This document shows positions 23,805 through 38,800 of a stretch of DNA of 64,000 nucleotides, in pieces. Positions within the stretch are counted from its first letter, which is position 1; each line of letters begins with the position of its first letter. The DNA is taken from NCBI RefSeq assembly GCF_040581485.1, contig NC_090134.1, positions 10,942,501 to 11,006,500 of the forward strand, written 5' to 3'. The translations under genes were made by a program, and so were the position numbers. The notes beneath the pieces were generated by a model. The model was not told the origin of the DNA, did no database searches, and saw only the letters and a program-made list of their open reading frames with translations. This stretch comes from Linepithema humile (taxonomy: Eukaryota; Arthropoda; Insecta; Hymenoptera; Formicidae).

Positions 23805-26800
23805 GTATGTATAATGTATTATAATTAAAATGTGTATGGATGTGTATGAAATTTGAATAATGTCACTACATACTTTCTGATTGATTAAATTTATAGTATA
23901 GTAATTAGTAATATAATATCTGATGTTTAATAACAATTAAGATTTTGCCTACAATTAAATCGCTTGGTTATACAATTATGCTATCAGGTCATCTCGGAGG
24001 AATATATTATACTTTGAATAATTTATGATATAAGCACATTAGATTAAAATGGTGCTATAAATAGACTATATTAAAGCGATAATATCATTCCCGAACGAAA
24101 AGTTAATCATATGCGATATTTGCGTGTATATTACGCATTATTGTGGCATCTCCGGAATATGGACGTGACATTACTGCGGTATTTTGAGTGTCACTTTATG
24201 AAACTGACTTCTCTATTGCGATCTGCGCGGGGTAATAATTCGAAACTCGTAGACGACTGGATATTCGTCGGTTGCCTGAATTTTGCTAAAATATTCCAGT
24301 AATGCAAGCTTGTGTTACTCAAGAGGGATGCCTAACTGTACGTTAAATACAGATAAGATATACAATATTTAGTCTGGGTTAAGTTTGTCGTAGCCAAAGA
24401 TGGTGCAAGCAAGAAAATTTTTACTTCTATAACGTATCTTTTTTTTCTAATTTCATTGGTCAAATTATGCACTCATTGTCAGTGTGAATTTATAATACTG
24501 GATACAAATATATAATGGACAAAGAGATCAATAATAAGGTCATTATAATGCCCGAGACCAGTCGGGCAGAGTAATAAATAAATATATATATATATATTTA
24601 TTTATATTTGTTCTTATTTATATTGCCCAAAGTGATAAATTAACAAATATTTATCACTCTGCTCGACTGGTCTCGGACATTATGTATAATGCCTCTTTTA
24701 TCATTTTGTCCATAACATATACACTTCTTACATCATATATGTATATTTTGCACATATAATTTTTCACAGCATTTTCAAATTTAGAGATCTTTAAAAAGGA
24801 AGTGTTATAGTAATTTTGTCGTTGTTAACAAAACCATTATTCTGCTAAATTAAAAAATTATGAAACACTAACTAGGTGTAATAAGCACACCTTTGTTTGT
24901 ACAGCAATACAGCACAAGAGAAAAATAACACGGGAGTAATCTTTTCTAAACAATGGAAAAGTATGCGAAAATATACAAACTTATTTGAAAAACATTGTAA
25001 TTGTTGCTCGAAATTAAGATTGCTGGAGGCGGAAGAATTTCGTATGACGTGATAGATTCCTTGCAACATCTTAGCCTCTTCTCAACTATGTCTCAATGCA
25101 TTTCTTTATATATGCATGTGAGTCTATAGAAAGAAAAGCAGTCACTACGCAAGAAAACTCTCTCTCTCTCCCTCTCCCCCCCTCTCTCTCTCTCTCCTCT
25201 CCTCTCCTCTCCTCTCCTCTCCTCTCCCCCTCCCCCTCCCTCCTCTCCCCCTCCCCCTCCCTCCTCTCACCCTATCTCTCCCCTTTTTCCTCCCCCTATC
25301 ACCCTCCCTCCCCTCTCTCTCCAACCCTATCTTTACTCCCTCTCTTCTTCCTTTCTCCCTTTCTTTTTTTCTTTCTCCCTCCCTCTATCTCCTTCTCTCT
25401 TCCTCAATCCCCCCTGTCGTCAGTAGCAATATAGCGTAGCAATATTGTGTTGTATACGCTACATCCAGTGCTAGATATGATTCAGATTTGCCGTCATATA
25501 TAAACTTTTATAGAACATGGTATTCAAATCAAAGTTTGCAACGAACAAACATTACTACTGAAGAATATGAGAAAATACAAAATAGTTTGCATTTATCTCT
25601 TGAAAGGAATGGACGGAATATTTGTCCCGGGAAATTAACTTTCTATGTAATTTTTGAAAATGGGAGAGCTGGTTTTATATATCAAGGATTAAAATTTATT
25701 TTTATTTTATTTTATTATTACTTTTTTAAATAAAAATTTTTACTAATCTTTTTACAATCCATTCATTTTTTAGTATGCAATAATACTGCTTCTCTTAATA
25801 TGCGATTGACATTGCATGCAATGGTACAATAACGTAGTATTCAAATATATCAAACATATCAATCTTCTGACTTTGACATTGGTTCTCTCGCTAATATAAT
25901 CCCCTATATATGCAACATCACTAATTTGTGCAAAATAGAAGGATCCTCCTAATGAACTACTAAGATATTGTGTAAATGTATACAGATATGTATTTAGAAG
26001 GATGGCAAAATTTATGATTTCTGGATTTGACATAATTTCGATATGAGATGATATCGATTAGTTTCTTTAATATTTAAAAAGTACTACAGTAAACACATTA
26101 TATAAATATATATCATGCAGAAACTCGTCTAATATCTACAATCAACTATAGCTGAGCGAAAGCCATCATAAATTTATGACAATGTAGAGGAAAATATGTT
26201 TTGCTTACAAAGGATATTACATAACATGTCAAAATGCGTCACTTCCGGTTCTTTATGGCACTCTCTTGATATATTATATTTATTTATAATAATATATGAA
26301 ATCATATATTTTGCAAAACGGCTAGCAGCCAGTATTGTAATTATCGTAATTATTCTCGGAATTATTTTGGCGATTTAATCATACAAAACTTGTACGTTTT
26401 TAATTTTGTATAGCGACTATTCTGAATTGAAAGAGAATTCCCATTTATATTTCCTTTATATAAATATACTAATTTAGTTCTTTGAAACTTTGTTTTTGTT
26501 TCATATTTAATTTTAGATAATTTTATTTAATATTTTATTTAATATCTTTTCTTTTTATTTGTTTATTTAATGAGAAAAGAAGCTTATCATTTTATGGAAT
26601 TTTACGTAAATGTTTGACATGCTTGAACAAAACAAGAAGGATAAAATAAAAAATGATCCTTGTATTTAATTATATTGCAAAAATACATTTTTTAGCAAGT
26701 TCTAATGAGAAATGCTGTAAAATTATGTGATGCTTAGGTAATATATACATATGCATACGGGTATTCTGTTTATCCATGTGGAAATTATAGGAAAACAAGA

Positions 26801-29800
26801 TTCTACATGACAAAAACACGTCTAGGCGAATACGTTTAGACGGAATTACTTTAATGGAGGTACGCATCAGATGGAATTTTTCGAATAAAGGGCGATGCGT
26901 AGGGTATTCGGGAGATGTTCAAGCATTTGTTCCACACACACACATACACACACGCGTGCGCGCGCACACATACACGCACAAATAAAATGTAAAAATTTTT
27001 ATTTTTATTATTTTTTATTTTAAAAAATGCATTTACATACAAATACAAATACAAATACAATACAATTTTTTATTTACGTTTATTTATTTTTAATTTTTTG
27101 CTTTTATTTCATGCAATGCATAATTACTGCATGTAGATTGTTGTATGCAAAATTAAAAATTTAATAGTCATGAGTTAACTGAGTGAATGCAATTAGTCAT
27201 TGTCGACTAATTTTACGTGTCAATCGCGACTCACTGTGGAACACTTGCGAATCGTATAATGTGAGATTTTCGTAAACGTACAATAGATTCGAGGGAAAGT
27301 AATGATCTTCGAATACGTGAACTTTGATTGGCCATGCGATCGCCCCACTTGCAGCATGGCTTACCGCAGGATATTGCCTACGGTACAGCGGAATTAAACG
27401 ACCAGTAATTATTATCCTGGGTGTGAGCTGAGTGGTTAATAGACTAGACAAAGGTCAGACAAATTCAATACTAGAGAGATCGCGGTTAATGCATAACGGC
27501 ACTTACTTTAATTATCGCCTTCCCATTTTTATGCGAGCAATTTATTACCCGGAATTAGTGATCGTGATATCCCAACTTTCAACCCAGTGTTGTTTACCAG
27601 TATAATTTAGCTGTTATAATCATGTTTACTCCGGAATATTCATGTTCACAACCTTGAAGCGCGCCTGTAATTATTCTTGTGCATATGATAACGCATCCTT
27701 GCAGATGACTACAGAATGCATTGCGGATAATTTGTTTATATACGGACCGATGATATGTATGTATGTCATAGTCTAATTACTCTGAATCATTATTAGTGAT
27801 AACTATGCAAAATCTATGTAATTACAATCATAATTGAAACTATAGGTACATTGACACATTGCGTCATAAATATTTCACTAATCAAATACGTGGCATTCGT
27901 GCATCACGGCGTCAATAAGCGTGGCGCGCAGCGAATAACAATTCCTTTGAGAGTGAACAGAATTGACTGGCGCATAAATTTTCATAATCGCATATCTCCG
28001 CTCCTGATGGTACACGTGGGACTAAAAACTTGGATTTCTATAATCCCGATTTACATTGCGAGGCTGTATGGAAGCAATTCATATATATCATAGAATATTT
28101 GTAAAGGGATCTGGTTGCAAGATTCAAAATTTTTGAAAAATTGAAAATTACTTTTGATACCGTGGAGTTTGAGAAAAAAAATATTATAATATTTTATAAT
28201 ATATCTTGTATCGTTTTATTGATTTATGTACATACATATGTGAATGTAGCACATTATTAATTGATTGAAAATTTTTTTTTTAAGAGAGGAAGACGAACCG
28301 ATGTATGATTAGAGATTTGTCCTAAAATTTTCACACTGGGAGTTTCCCATTTGGTGCGCTTTCCCAAATTCCATTTTGTAATATTCTAGAAAGAGTATCG
28401 CGCCCGGCAAAAGAAGGTCGTTTGAATATTTAATATAACACTCACTCAAAAAAATATTTCGCTGATGTAGTTAGATTTCTAGATATCGCAACAAGAATGT
28501 ATCGCTATTTTTCGTATCTGTGAAAACATTGTTTGTCACATATAGAATTTATAGCAGTAATGTTCTAGCAATAGCTTCTGAAAAATTTAGGTACCATTGC
28601 TAAATGTTATTCATTGCATGATCTAACACGTGATTGATCTTATATAGATAGGCGCTTTAGAGAAACTTTCTTTTTAAAGTTCACAAACAATACAGATATA
28701 TATTCTGTTTCTGTCATCTAAACTGATTAAGTAATTACATATGCAATATCACAACAGTTGCTAATCATTTATCTGTTTTAGTTAATTTTTTACACCTAGA
28801 AAATTTTAGCTATTATTGCAAGATCATTTTTTTGAGTGCTCGCGTTGTATTCGCGAGAAGCATTAATTTTTGCCGAAGTAGCTTGTCTAGTCTCGACTGT
28901 GGAGAAGATGCAGACTATTGCTCTAACGAAGAAGAATGTATCCCAGCTCGTAACTGCTCGTAACTATTTCGCAATGCTGTATACATATCTGTGGCCCGCT
29001 CGCGCTTTCGATCGTAGCGCAGCATCGCATCACGCAAATAAACCACCGCAAGGCGTTCATAATGGATAAGCGGGTGGGCGACGTTGCCGTGGCAACTCTG
29101 ATTATTTTTCGTTCAGAAATTATCGCTCCCCACGCGAAGTGCACGTCGACGGAAATCACGTATCTACGTAATAAGAGCACAATGAGGCAATGGGAGAACC
29201 GTGCATTTTGCGACGTCTGCTCCTCCACTTTCCTGCTGGATATAGATTCAGCTGTCGCTCCGTTACTCCTTTCGTCAATGATGACATTTCCATCGCATTC
29301 TGTAATCTTTTCCATCATTTTCCACATGGTAGGCATTTTTAGATCAAATTAAATAAGAATGATTTAATGATACTTTCAAAGGATAAAAATTTACAAGAAA
29401 GAAGCTGTTGATTATCAGGTGATATACGATGTCCGTCTTGTAAAAATGCATTTGCAAAGTAAATGCGGATGAATCAGATCAGCGAGCAAAGTGAATTATT
29501 TTTAAATATTTTACAACATTTTTAAATATTGATGTAATTTAATCGCACTTATGTAATTTGTGTGTGTGTGTGCGTGCGTGCGTGCATGTGTGTGTGAATG
29601 AACCAATTTTTAGAAATATAAAATAGTTAAAAATAATCCGTTTTGTCCGGCGATTCAATCCATCCGCATTTATCTTAATGATAAACTGAAAAAAATTTTT
29701 TTATATTGCTCTGATTGTCATTATAATTAAATATTTTTGTTTCTGTGTCCTTTACGTTTCTTTATTTTATATCCCTCACAAAGTTACGATGATGTTGTTC

Positions 29801-32800
29801 TTGATGAATATTTTTTAGCTGTATAAATCGTCCACCAGTATGAACAATATAATTGATTCTTAACAAAATAAACCTGATATTTTCTCCACGAGCAAAGTGC
29901 ACTTGTTAAGACCAAAGTTCATTAAAAGTAGCAAATGCCTTGTCAAGTTTCCTTTTCACCGCTGAAAGAAATCGAACGAGTTCTTCGCAACTGTGTCAGT
30001 GAATTGGCAGAGCGATTGAACGCGAGCAAGAAAAGGAGCAAAAGACGTGGGTGTGGTATTCAAAGATTGAGATTGCCAGAGACTTCGGTAACTGACAATG
30101 ATGTTTGTTCCTCTGATGGATAAGTACTCAAGAATTGTAACAAGGAAGTACCCTCAGTCTTCAACTCGGTGATATCGGTATTGGTAACTGTAAACTTGAT
30201 GCGCTTGATGCGCTCATTCTGTCTTTATTATGACCTTTACGCGTTAAATGCGTTTTAAGTATCTTTTTAAAGAGCGATAATACGATATTTGTTAAAAAAT
30301 AAATCTAAACAAAAGCAGATAAATCGTTTTAAATTATTACATTTAATGGATAATAAAATAGATTATATCGCGCGATAATCTATTTTATTGTCCATTAATA
30401 AACACTTCTGTGTGTATTTACAAAAAAAGGAATGGAAAAACAAAGTTTATTTTTCTAGTAATGTAATAGCTTGTAGAGAAATTCTATCGCTGATTTATTG
30501 GTACCGCGTATCGTTGGCTGCCAGCCAAACGCTGTTATGTATCAGCAAAAAAAACAACAATATTGATTTTATTAAATTGAAAGATAAGATTTATATAAAT
30601 ATAATTCATACTTAATAACAAATTATTATATATGATACGCAATATTATTAAAATAAAACTGAAAATATTAATAAAAAATATAATCCAGATTTCCAGAATC
30701 CTTGATACATATGAATTTTAAAAGGTGCAAGTATGTCGCAAATCTTTTTTATCCATGTAAAAATAAAGAAAACAATTTTTTTTACAGTGTCACGAACTAT
30801 TTTGTGGTGAATCTCTCCGTCGCTGATTTATTGGTTACTATGATATGCATGCCAGTGGCTATCAGCCACGCAATATCGATGGCTTGGAAATACAGTGAAT
30901 TCATGTGCAAACTCGCTTCTTATCTACAGGGTAAGTATTGCATTTTCATGGTCGGAAAATCTTTAAAAGTCAATCTCCACTCTCATTCGGCTTGGGTGCG
31001 CTTTAAATCTCTCACAGTGTCATCGCTCCCTGTTGCATTTTGTTCCATTTTATTGTATATAAAATATGTATTGCATTTTAACAGTCTGTCTTCTTTTTTC
31101 TGACTCTTTTATTACTTTTCGTACTTGTACATATATTTTTGCCCGCATATTAAAATTTTTTAAAAAATATTTTATATGGAGGTGTAAATATGAAGCATAC
31201 TTTTCTGTAATACATTATTTTACTATGTAATAAAAAAAATGTCGAATTGATCAAAATTTCATACATTTTATCGTTGATTCAATCGTTATCATGATTACCG
31301 CTACGGATATTTATCAGACAATTGGCGTATCTACGCAAGCAACTCGATTATGCATCGTTCTACAGCAGTAATGAGTTCTTGTTTTGCAGAATGTTCAATT
31401 TTAATACTGTTAACATTTTCAGCATCTAGAATAAAAAAAGCTCCCATTATATTTTTATCTAAAAAGTATCGCTATCTTATCCTTGTACTCTGGCAAAGCG
31501 CAAACAAGTTATGTATGCTTGCGATTTTTTGAAACATTGCTTGTATTTTTCTCCGCCTTAAAATATTGGTCAACATTTGCTTTTAATATAAACTAAACTT
31601 TCCCTTTTTTAAGAAAAGTGTAACAATTCCTGCTGCAATCATATAACAGCGAGATATTGCGAATATATGAGCCCCTTATTTCCCAAGTGGTGTAAGTCCA
31701 AAATTGAAGATTTTACACTAGAAATGTGTTCTAAGGATTGTCTGCATCTAATAAACAAGTGGTGTAAGTCTAACTTTATAAATAAGCCGCTGGGAGCAGT
31801 ACAAAGTTGACGGAGTAAACGATAACAGATAGGTAGCCCAAACGTAAAATATTGATTTCCCAACAATTTGGGAAATTGGACTTACACCACTTGGAAAATA
31901 AGGGCTCATATTTCTCTTACGTCATCTATGGATAGAACGTCAACGCATTTACATTCATATGTAATTTCAGATATCACAAATGTACCAACTTCTTTGACAG
32001 TTTTATTTTTATTTTAGCGCATACAATTCAATTCACGTTCACGCGTTTTAGCTCGGCGTGTGCATTATTATTATTTTAACTAGACAAGCTACTTTTCTTT
32101 ATGCACACACAGACACATACATACATTTGCAAAAAAGAGAACTGAATAGTAAGTGAAAGAAATTAGGAAGCACTCCAAAAAAGCAACATTATTAATACAC
32201 TAAACTTACGGAGATTATAATTCAAAGAAATATGTATTATACACAAAAAAATCACTGTGCAGTATTATGTAAAGTATTAACATAATTGCTTAAACTCGAT
32301 GTTGCTATTTTGACTTATTTTTACAATGTGTATGCAGACTGAAATAGTTACAATTTATTTCGGTAATTGAAATAATTATCCACTTCAATAATTTCTTATT
32401 TAGGTATTTTTATGTACGAAAAAATCTGCAATACTAATAATGGAAAGATCGCAAATTTGGAATTATCTACTTTTTGAATTTGTAATTGCAAAGCGCACGC
32501 ACAAAAAAAATAAAATTAATAAATATGCCAATCTGAAGCTTTATTTAGCACGTACTTATTTTTTCTGTATGTTACCTTCGTACAGTGATTTTAAAGCGCA
32601 CGGTTCATCTACGAACTTCTTAAGGCATCCGTGCTTTTTTCTCCTTCTGTTTCCCTCCCAAATCCTCTCCGCCATCCTCCCCCCCCCCCCCTCTCACTCA
32701 CTAACACATTCTTATTCTCCTTCTTCCACCCTCCTTCCCTTCTTTCCTCTACTTCTTACTTTCTCCCCCTCCCTCTCCTTCTTTGTCTTTTCCTCTCTTT

Positions 32801-35800
32801 CTCCCAAATTATTTTCATTATACATGTATAATATCGTATGAGAGAATATTTGATAGAATTCTGCAAGAGGAGATAATTAGAATCTCGAATAATTTTTTTA
32901 ACAAAATCGTAAAATAATGTAATATATGCTCAGCTTCTTCACAGCAAGCTCTTTAAAATATGTTATTGAAAATTATAGTATATATAAATGTCCGCGTTAT
33001 GAACGGACAAAGGTTAAAGACACACAATGTTTTTAATAATTTACATATAAAACATCACACCATTATTTTATTACTTGTTACATGTAACGAAATCACGCGT
33101 GAAATAGTTTGCAATTTTTAACAAGCAAACATACGGCGGAAATAATATACGATGCTGTTTCTCTATATTTCTCGTGGCACACTCGTTGCGTCAAATATTT
33201 CATAAATATTTTATGATATACATTGATAAATCGTGAAGTTCTAATTTAAAATATATAACATTACGATAGCGTAAAAAATGTATTAAGATAAAATACAACG
33301 GATTAAAGTATTAGTGGATTATAACTTTTGTTGTAAAAAGAAAAGCAATCAAAATTGCGAGCTCTGAGAAGAGACCTTAAATAAAATTAAATCAAATTGA
33401 GGAGTGTATGTATCGATCTCTTTTAACGATAATTGACAATAACTGGCTATGATACTTTGCTTTGCGCACTCGCAAAATTGGATCAAGAAGCATGGGCGTG
33501 ACCGATCGAAGAAATGCGACATAAGAGATCGGTGGTATTCGAAATTTCCTGACCAAATAATTAGCCGTGTTTACAGGCGTTGCCGTTGCTGCCTCAGTGT
33601 TCACCATCACGGCTATGAGCATCGACAGATATCTGGCAATAAGGAGCCCGATAACGTTTCGCCGTATATTCAACCGCAAGAGCACCCTGCTCGTTATTCT
33701 CGTTCTTTGGTTGGTAGCCCTGGCTATCTTTGCGCCCGTCTTTGCAGCGGTAAGTAAATCTCGATTATGAATTGCTATTGAGCCTGTATGTACGTTAATT
33801 GAACATATAGACACAAAGAGAATCTAGAGTATTCTATGAGCCCATGTGTTTCGCACACACGTAACATCTCTTGAAAATAAAATGAGGATCGAATTTCTAT
33901 GCATATTGTATTTTCCATTCACTATTTGTGGAATTATAAAAATGTAATAAAACGGGTGGATTTTTTAATAAAAATATGAGGTGTCTTTTGAAAGAATAGA
34001 TTTATGAATTCAGAATTGGGAATTATGGATTCAGAAGAATTATCGCAACTACTAAATCTATTCGCAAAGAACAGAGATAAATGATATGATGTAAATTGGA
34101 ATGTATATTCTCTGATTCCTTCGGGAGAGATGAGATTTCACGTGCGATTTTACCAATCGCATCACTGGAATGTATTTATCCAGCTATGTGCTGTAAATCT
34201 TTAATCAGTAAAGGAAACATATTTATCTATCATGTGTATATTCAATACATTTGCGATGTAGCCATTCAATTTTGCATGTTGTGCATAGCAATGTTTGTGC
34301 TTTACAGCGGAGCGCGCGTGAATGTTGGTGTACGATACTTTTTCACCCGCTTGTTTGTCATAAACAAAACTTGAGGAAACGTTCGGCGTGCAACGATGCG
34401 AGAAATCGTAAGATTGCGAGGATGCTCGCGAGAGTCGAATAGTAAGTATCGCGTGGGTTATGCAAATAACGGATTATACCAAATGCACCGGCCCGCATGA
34501 ACTTGGCAAATATAGCTTAGATTAAACTAATTCAACCAAGCGAGGAAAGTGCGCACGCTGCAAAATGGATAGAAAGCCGTCGATGGCGCAGCATACTGGA
34601 ATCGACGTCGCGGTTCGACGACGGCGTGGAACAAGTTGAACCACCGTGAAACAGCCGATCCGCATTAGTATCGCCCTTTTGCACAAAGCTGCGCCCGTGC
34701 TTGCATTTGCGTTTCCCGTTTTTCCAGAACAATCATTTCGTCGTTATATACCCGCAGGCCCGCGATGCATTGTACTCTATTTGACTGACGAGCGCTTCAA
34801 CGTAAAGAGGATGTAACGTAAGACAAATTAAGCTGCCTCTCTCTCGACAGTCTTCTTCTCCGCTGAAATTCTTTGCGATCCTTCAAGTCTGTTACCTTCC
34901 AAACGAAGAAACGAAGAAAGTATCTTGAATGGCAATATTTGATACATGGAAATATTGGGGACACACTCGGATCTTTTTGGAGACTTGTTAATCTCATATT
35001 TGAAAAATTTTATAATGGCAAATCTTCTTTTATTTTTGCGTATTGTATACAATTATATATAAAAATATTTTGTTGTGGTATAATTCTTTAAGATTAATTT
35101 ATGCTAGGCATTTCTTCTTTAATTCATTCATAAACTTGTAGTCACTGCGCAATACGAAATAAGGGAAATAACAGGAAAACAAATAGGACAACTAGGAGCC
35201 ACGTAACACGTGTCTCAGGTACGCGTAAGTGAAGGCTTAACAGGATGTTATCTATGAGTGGATCGATAATTGAAGATTGACTAAAAAGCGCCAAGTGCTA
35301 TTCGTTTGAAATCCATAAAACGGTGAAAAATTATCACTTTACAAATAGAATACGATAAACGTTCACGCTCTTATTTTGTTTGTATTCGTTTAAAGATTTT
35401 ATTGAATAAAACGCTTAATTAATTAATATTACACAGCTTTAATATAATCGAATGAGTTTGCTATGCAATGTAACGACATTTAATCTAAATATAAAACATA
35501 ATTTATATGGCCAATGTAATATATTAACTGCTTCAATCATCAAGTTTAATCACTATTTTTATCAAAAAATAAAATAAAGTACAGAGACAATATTGAAATA
35601 ATAACAGTGCTTTTTTTTTAAATCGATAATACAAAGAAATGTTAGTAATAATAATAATTAAAGAATAATAGCATTATATTTGCGATTGTCAAACGGAATC
35701 TCATAACTGCTGCAAAACTGATGTCGAACTTGAAAAAAACAGTGTGAGCAAATGAGCATTTACGAATCCATTAGTCAAATTAATTACATGCCCATCACAG

Positions 35801-38800
35801 GATTAATCGATAAAGCCTATCAATCAATCAATTCCGTGATCTATTTAATCGTCAATATCGAGACAATAAAAATTAATCGCCTAAATGCGAAAAATGCACC
35901 CACGAAAAGTAATTGCACAAGATTTCGTAATGGATTATCAAAGTTCCTGTCCGATATGTCAGAAACATATTTTGCTGGAGCAAAGCTTTGTGCCAGAAAA
36001 TGAAACGCAGTGTCAGAACAATGTTACGTCCACTCCACTGACGTGTGCGGTCGTGTGCTGTTATGAGCTTCATAACCGCCCTTCCCGCAGATGACTGTCC
36101 ACAGTCCGACCGTGGGTCTCAACATAACTTTTGACGGATCCTGGACGGACGAAGGAGATGGAACTCAGGACGATTATCCACACGATATTCCGCGTCGTCA
36201 GCTGCCGCCGGACGTCTATATTTGTTCGGAGGATTTCGAGCCGCTAGGCATCAGCGCGGGCCTCTTCGGCTCTGTGTGTTTTGTCCTTGTTTACGCTATT
36301 CCGGGTAAGTTTGTACAATAATAATTAATAAACGAATCATCATTTTGCGGCTTCGCGAAATGACACGAGACGAAGAATTTTTATATGCGAAGGGCGAAAC
36401 GGAGGAGAGTATTTATATATAACTTTGATAGTCTCGTATTACAATTAATCAAACATGGTCATTTTATTACTGTCGCACCATCAATATCGATTACCAACAA
36501 TTATTCGTCAACAGTAGTACTTGTTTGCGATATTAACTAATTGTGACGATTATACGTCACTAACAATTACACGTTCATATTTAATAAAAATTTATTATTT
36601 GTTATATAAAATTGTCTGACGATCATGTGTGTCGCGATTTTAAACTAGCATACACAAAGGTTTTTAAACCTTTTCTGCACACGTCACCTTTTTAGAGGAA
36701 TCTTTTTATATTTGAAATTACTTTCAAAATATTCACTCGTTATCTTTTACAAATTTGAATATTTAATTACTCTATTTAGTATCTAAAAATATATATTTCT
36801 TGATTATAAGGGGATATTATAAAAACAAATCTCTATTGATTTAAGAAAAGCGAAGGGAAAGCGAGACTGCGCACGTAACCTGATATTATAATAATTTTCA
36901 TCGTTAATTATGTTTAATTACACTTAATTTTATTATTGTTTGAATAGTTAGAGGAACATTTGATTTCTTACTACAAGAACAAATTATAGTCTTGATTACA
37001 AGTTATAACTATTAACGTGTTAATTGTATTAATTTACTCTCCTGCGTCAGCGTATGACATAAATACGCATTTTGTAAGATCGATTCCTTCGTTTTTCTCT
37101 TCTTCGATTATATTATTTTAGTATGTTTCGGATGATTCAGGTCTTCTCGTAATATTGGCCTACTCGATGATGGGCCGCACCCTTTGCTCCAGGAAGCCAC
37201 CATTTGATTGCGAAAGCACCGAGGGAAGCGCCAGCTCGCAGCAGGTTTGATAAAATTACTTTTAACATAACGACGCTCGATAATCATCTTTTTAACTTGA
37301 TATTGGTTAACTTGATATTGGTTAACATGACGTGTCCACTGATCACTGATTAAAGCTATTAATATTCTTCACAATATATTTTTGCTGAATATTTCATTTA
37401 TTAAAAACGACAGAGTATTCATGCACGCGACATATTTATCGTGACGAACTAGTTTTATTTTGTTGGCAAAAATCCGCTTGTATTTATTTGTGACTTTTTA
37501 CGCGCAATATGTCAATTGCACGGTACATGTTTGTAATCACTCGCGTAGAATGAATGTAAAATCGCTACGCGTTTACCAAGTGGCGATACCTGTGAAACGC
37601 GAATGCAAATCATCTGCCGTAAGTCAATTTCGCATAGCCAATTATGAAAGTTCGCAAAGATATGTCCGTGAATTCAATTGAAGCATGCTGAGCCAGATGT
37701 TTTATGATAGAATCCCGCTTTGGTTTGTTAAAACCCGTCCAATCGCGAGCTCGTTGTCGATAATTGCAATTCGATGGCAGCAATTTGCCATTCGTATTAT
37801 TTCCTCAACTATCACTATTCGTGTTCGTTCATTCAAAGGTGTAAAATGAGAGGTGTAACCTATTTCGACTTTCATTAAAATCAAGTCTTGTTTCACGTTT
37901 TATTAAAATCTGCGTAAACGTTGTCCATGAAAAATTCTTTAAAGTCAAATTGACAAATTGTGTATCTTTTACAAATTATGCAATCACGCTTACTTAAAAC
38001 GCTTTCTTTCACTTAGTTGCTAACTGATTTGTCAACAAAAAACATAATGCAAAAAAGATGAAAACAATTTGATCTGTAATCTACAATTTGTTTCGTTAAT
38101 CTACAATTTGTTTCGTTATGAATCACAACTAATGAGGAGGAAGAAAGAGTGAAAAATTAATCCTTTGCTCCCGATTCTCCGATGGGAATTTCTTTCTGCA
38201 CGCTGCAATACTGTCTGTGTCAAGATGCAATAAATTAGTTATGAATAAACTACAAACCAACTCCACGAACTTGGCGGAATTGTGTTGTACAATTCCTCTC
38301 CGAGTAACGCCGCGCAATTTCTATAACAGAATCTTATCAAAGAATACACGTTGCTCAGCGATCTTCTGTCGTATAAATAACTCTTAATGACATAATTTTG
38401 ATGTACAGAACGTATATTATTTTTTGTAAAATTATTCTGACCTAACAACATGGTAGCACTCGCTTTTCAAAGCGCATTTTGATGAACTCTCATGTTGCGA
38501 CCAATCGTCGGTTCGTCCTTGAAAAAATAAAAAAAAAACGTTACCTGCTCGGCCGACAAAACTCGAATGCGAAAATCGATCAAACCATGCGATCCCTCTT
38601 AGTCCCTCTCGTTTCGTGTCCTGCGCGGTACTTTGAAACCTATCTATGCTAATCCCAACAGAATCCATTAGACGTACGATTAATTCCAATCTAAATTCAA
38701 CAGACATGCTGATACCTTCTGTTCGCAGAGCTACAGATTGGTACGTGAGAGAAAACGAGTCGCCTGGATGCTGTTACTTCTTGCTGTACTTTTCGCCTTA

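Larger units (their letters stand above)
23805..30787. other. GPCR intron 1, 7.0 kb
   Basis: Holds a hairpin MITE, a long pyrimidine tract, a CACTCAAAAAAAT MITE, a TG/CG microsatellite near 29560-29600 and an exact 56-bp palindrome. GC-richer patches at 27220-27720 and 28830-29350 contain open frames on both strands without family features; they may be regulatory. Confidence 0.55.
30931..33576. other. GPCR intron 2
   Basis: AT-rich intron with one hairpin MITE and a pyrimidine tract (listed). No further exon recognised. Confidence 0.6.

Noticed and set aside
30702..31103. 133-codon ORF taken as one coding exon
   Set aside because: Only 30788-30930 is GPCR exon 2; both ends of the ORF read through consensus splice sites into intron.
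33449..33814. 102- and 140-codon ORFs in other frames over GPCR exon 3
   Set aside because: Shadows of the true exon 33577-33749.
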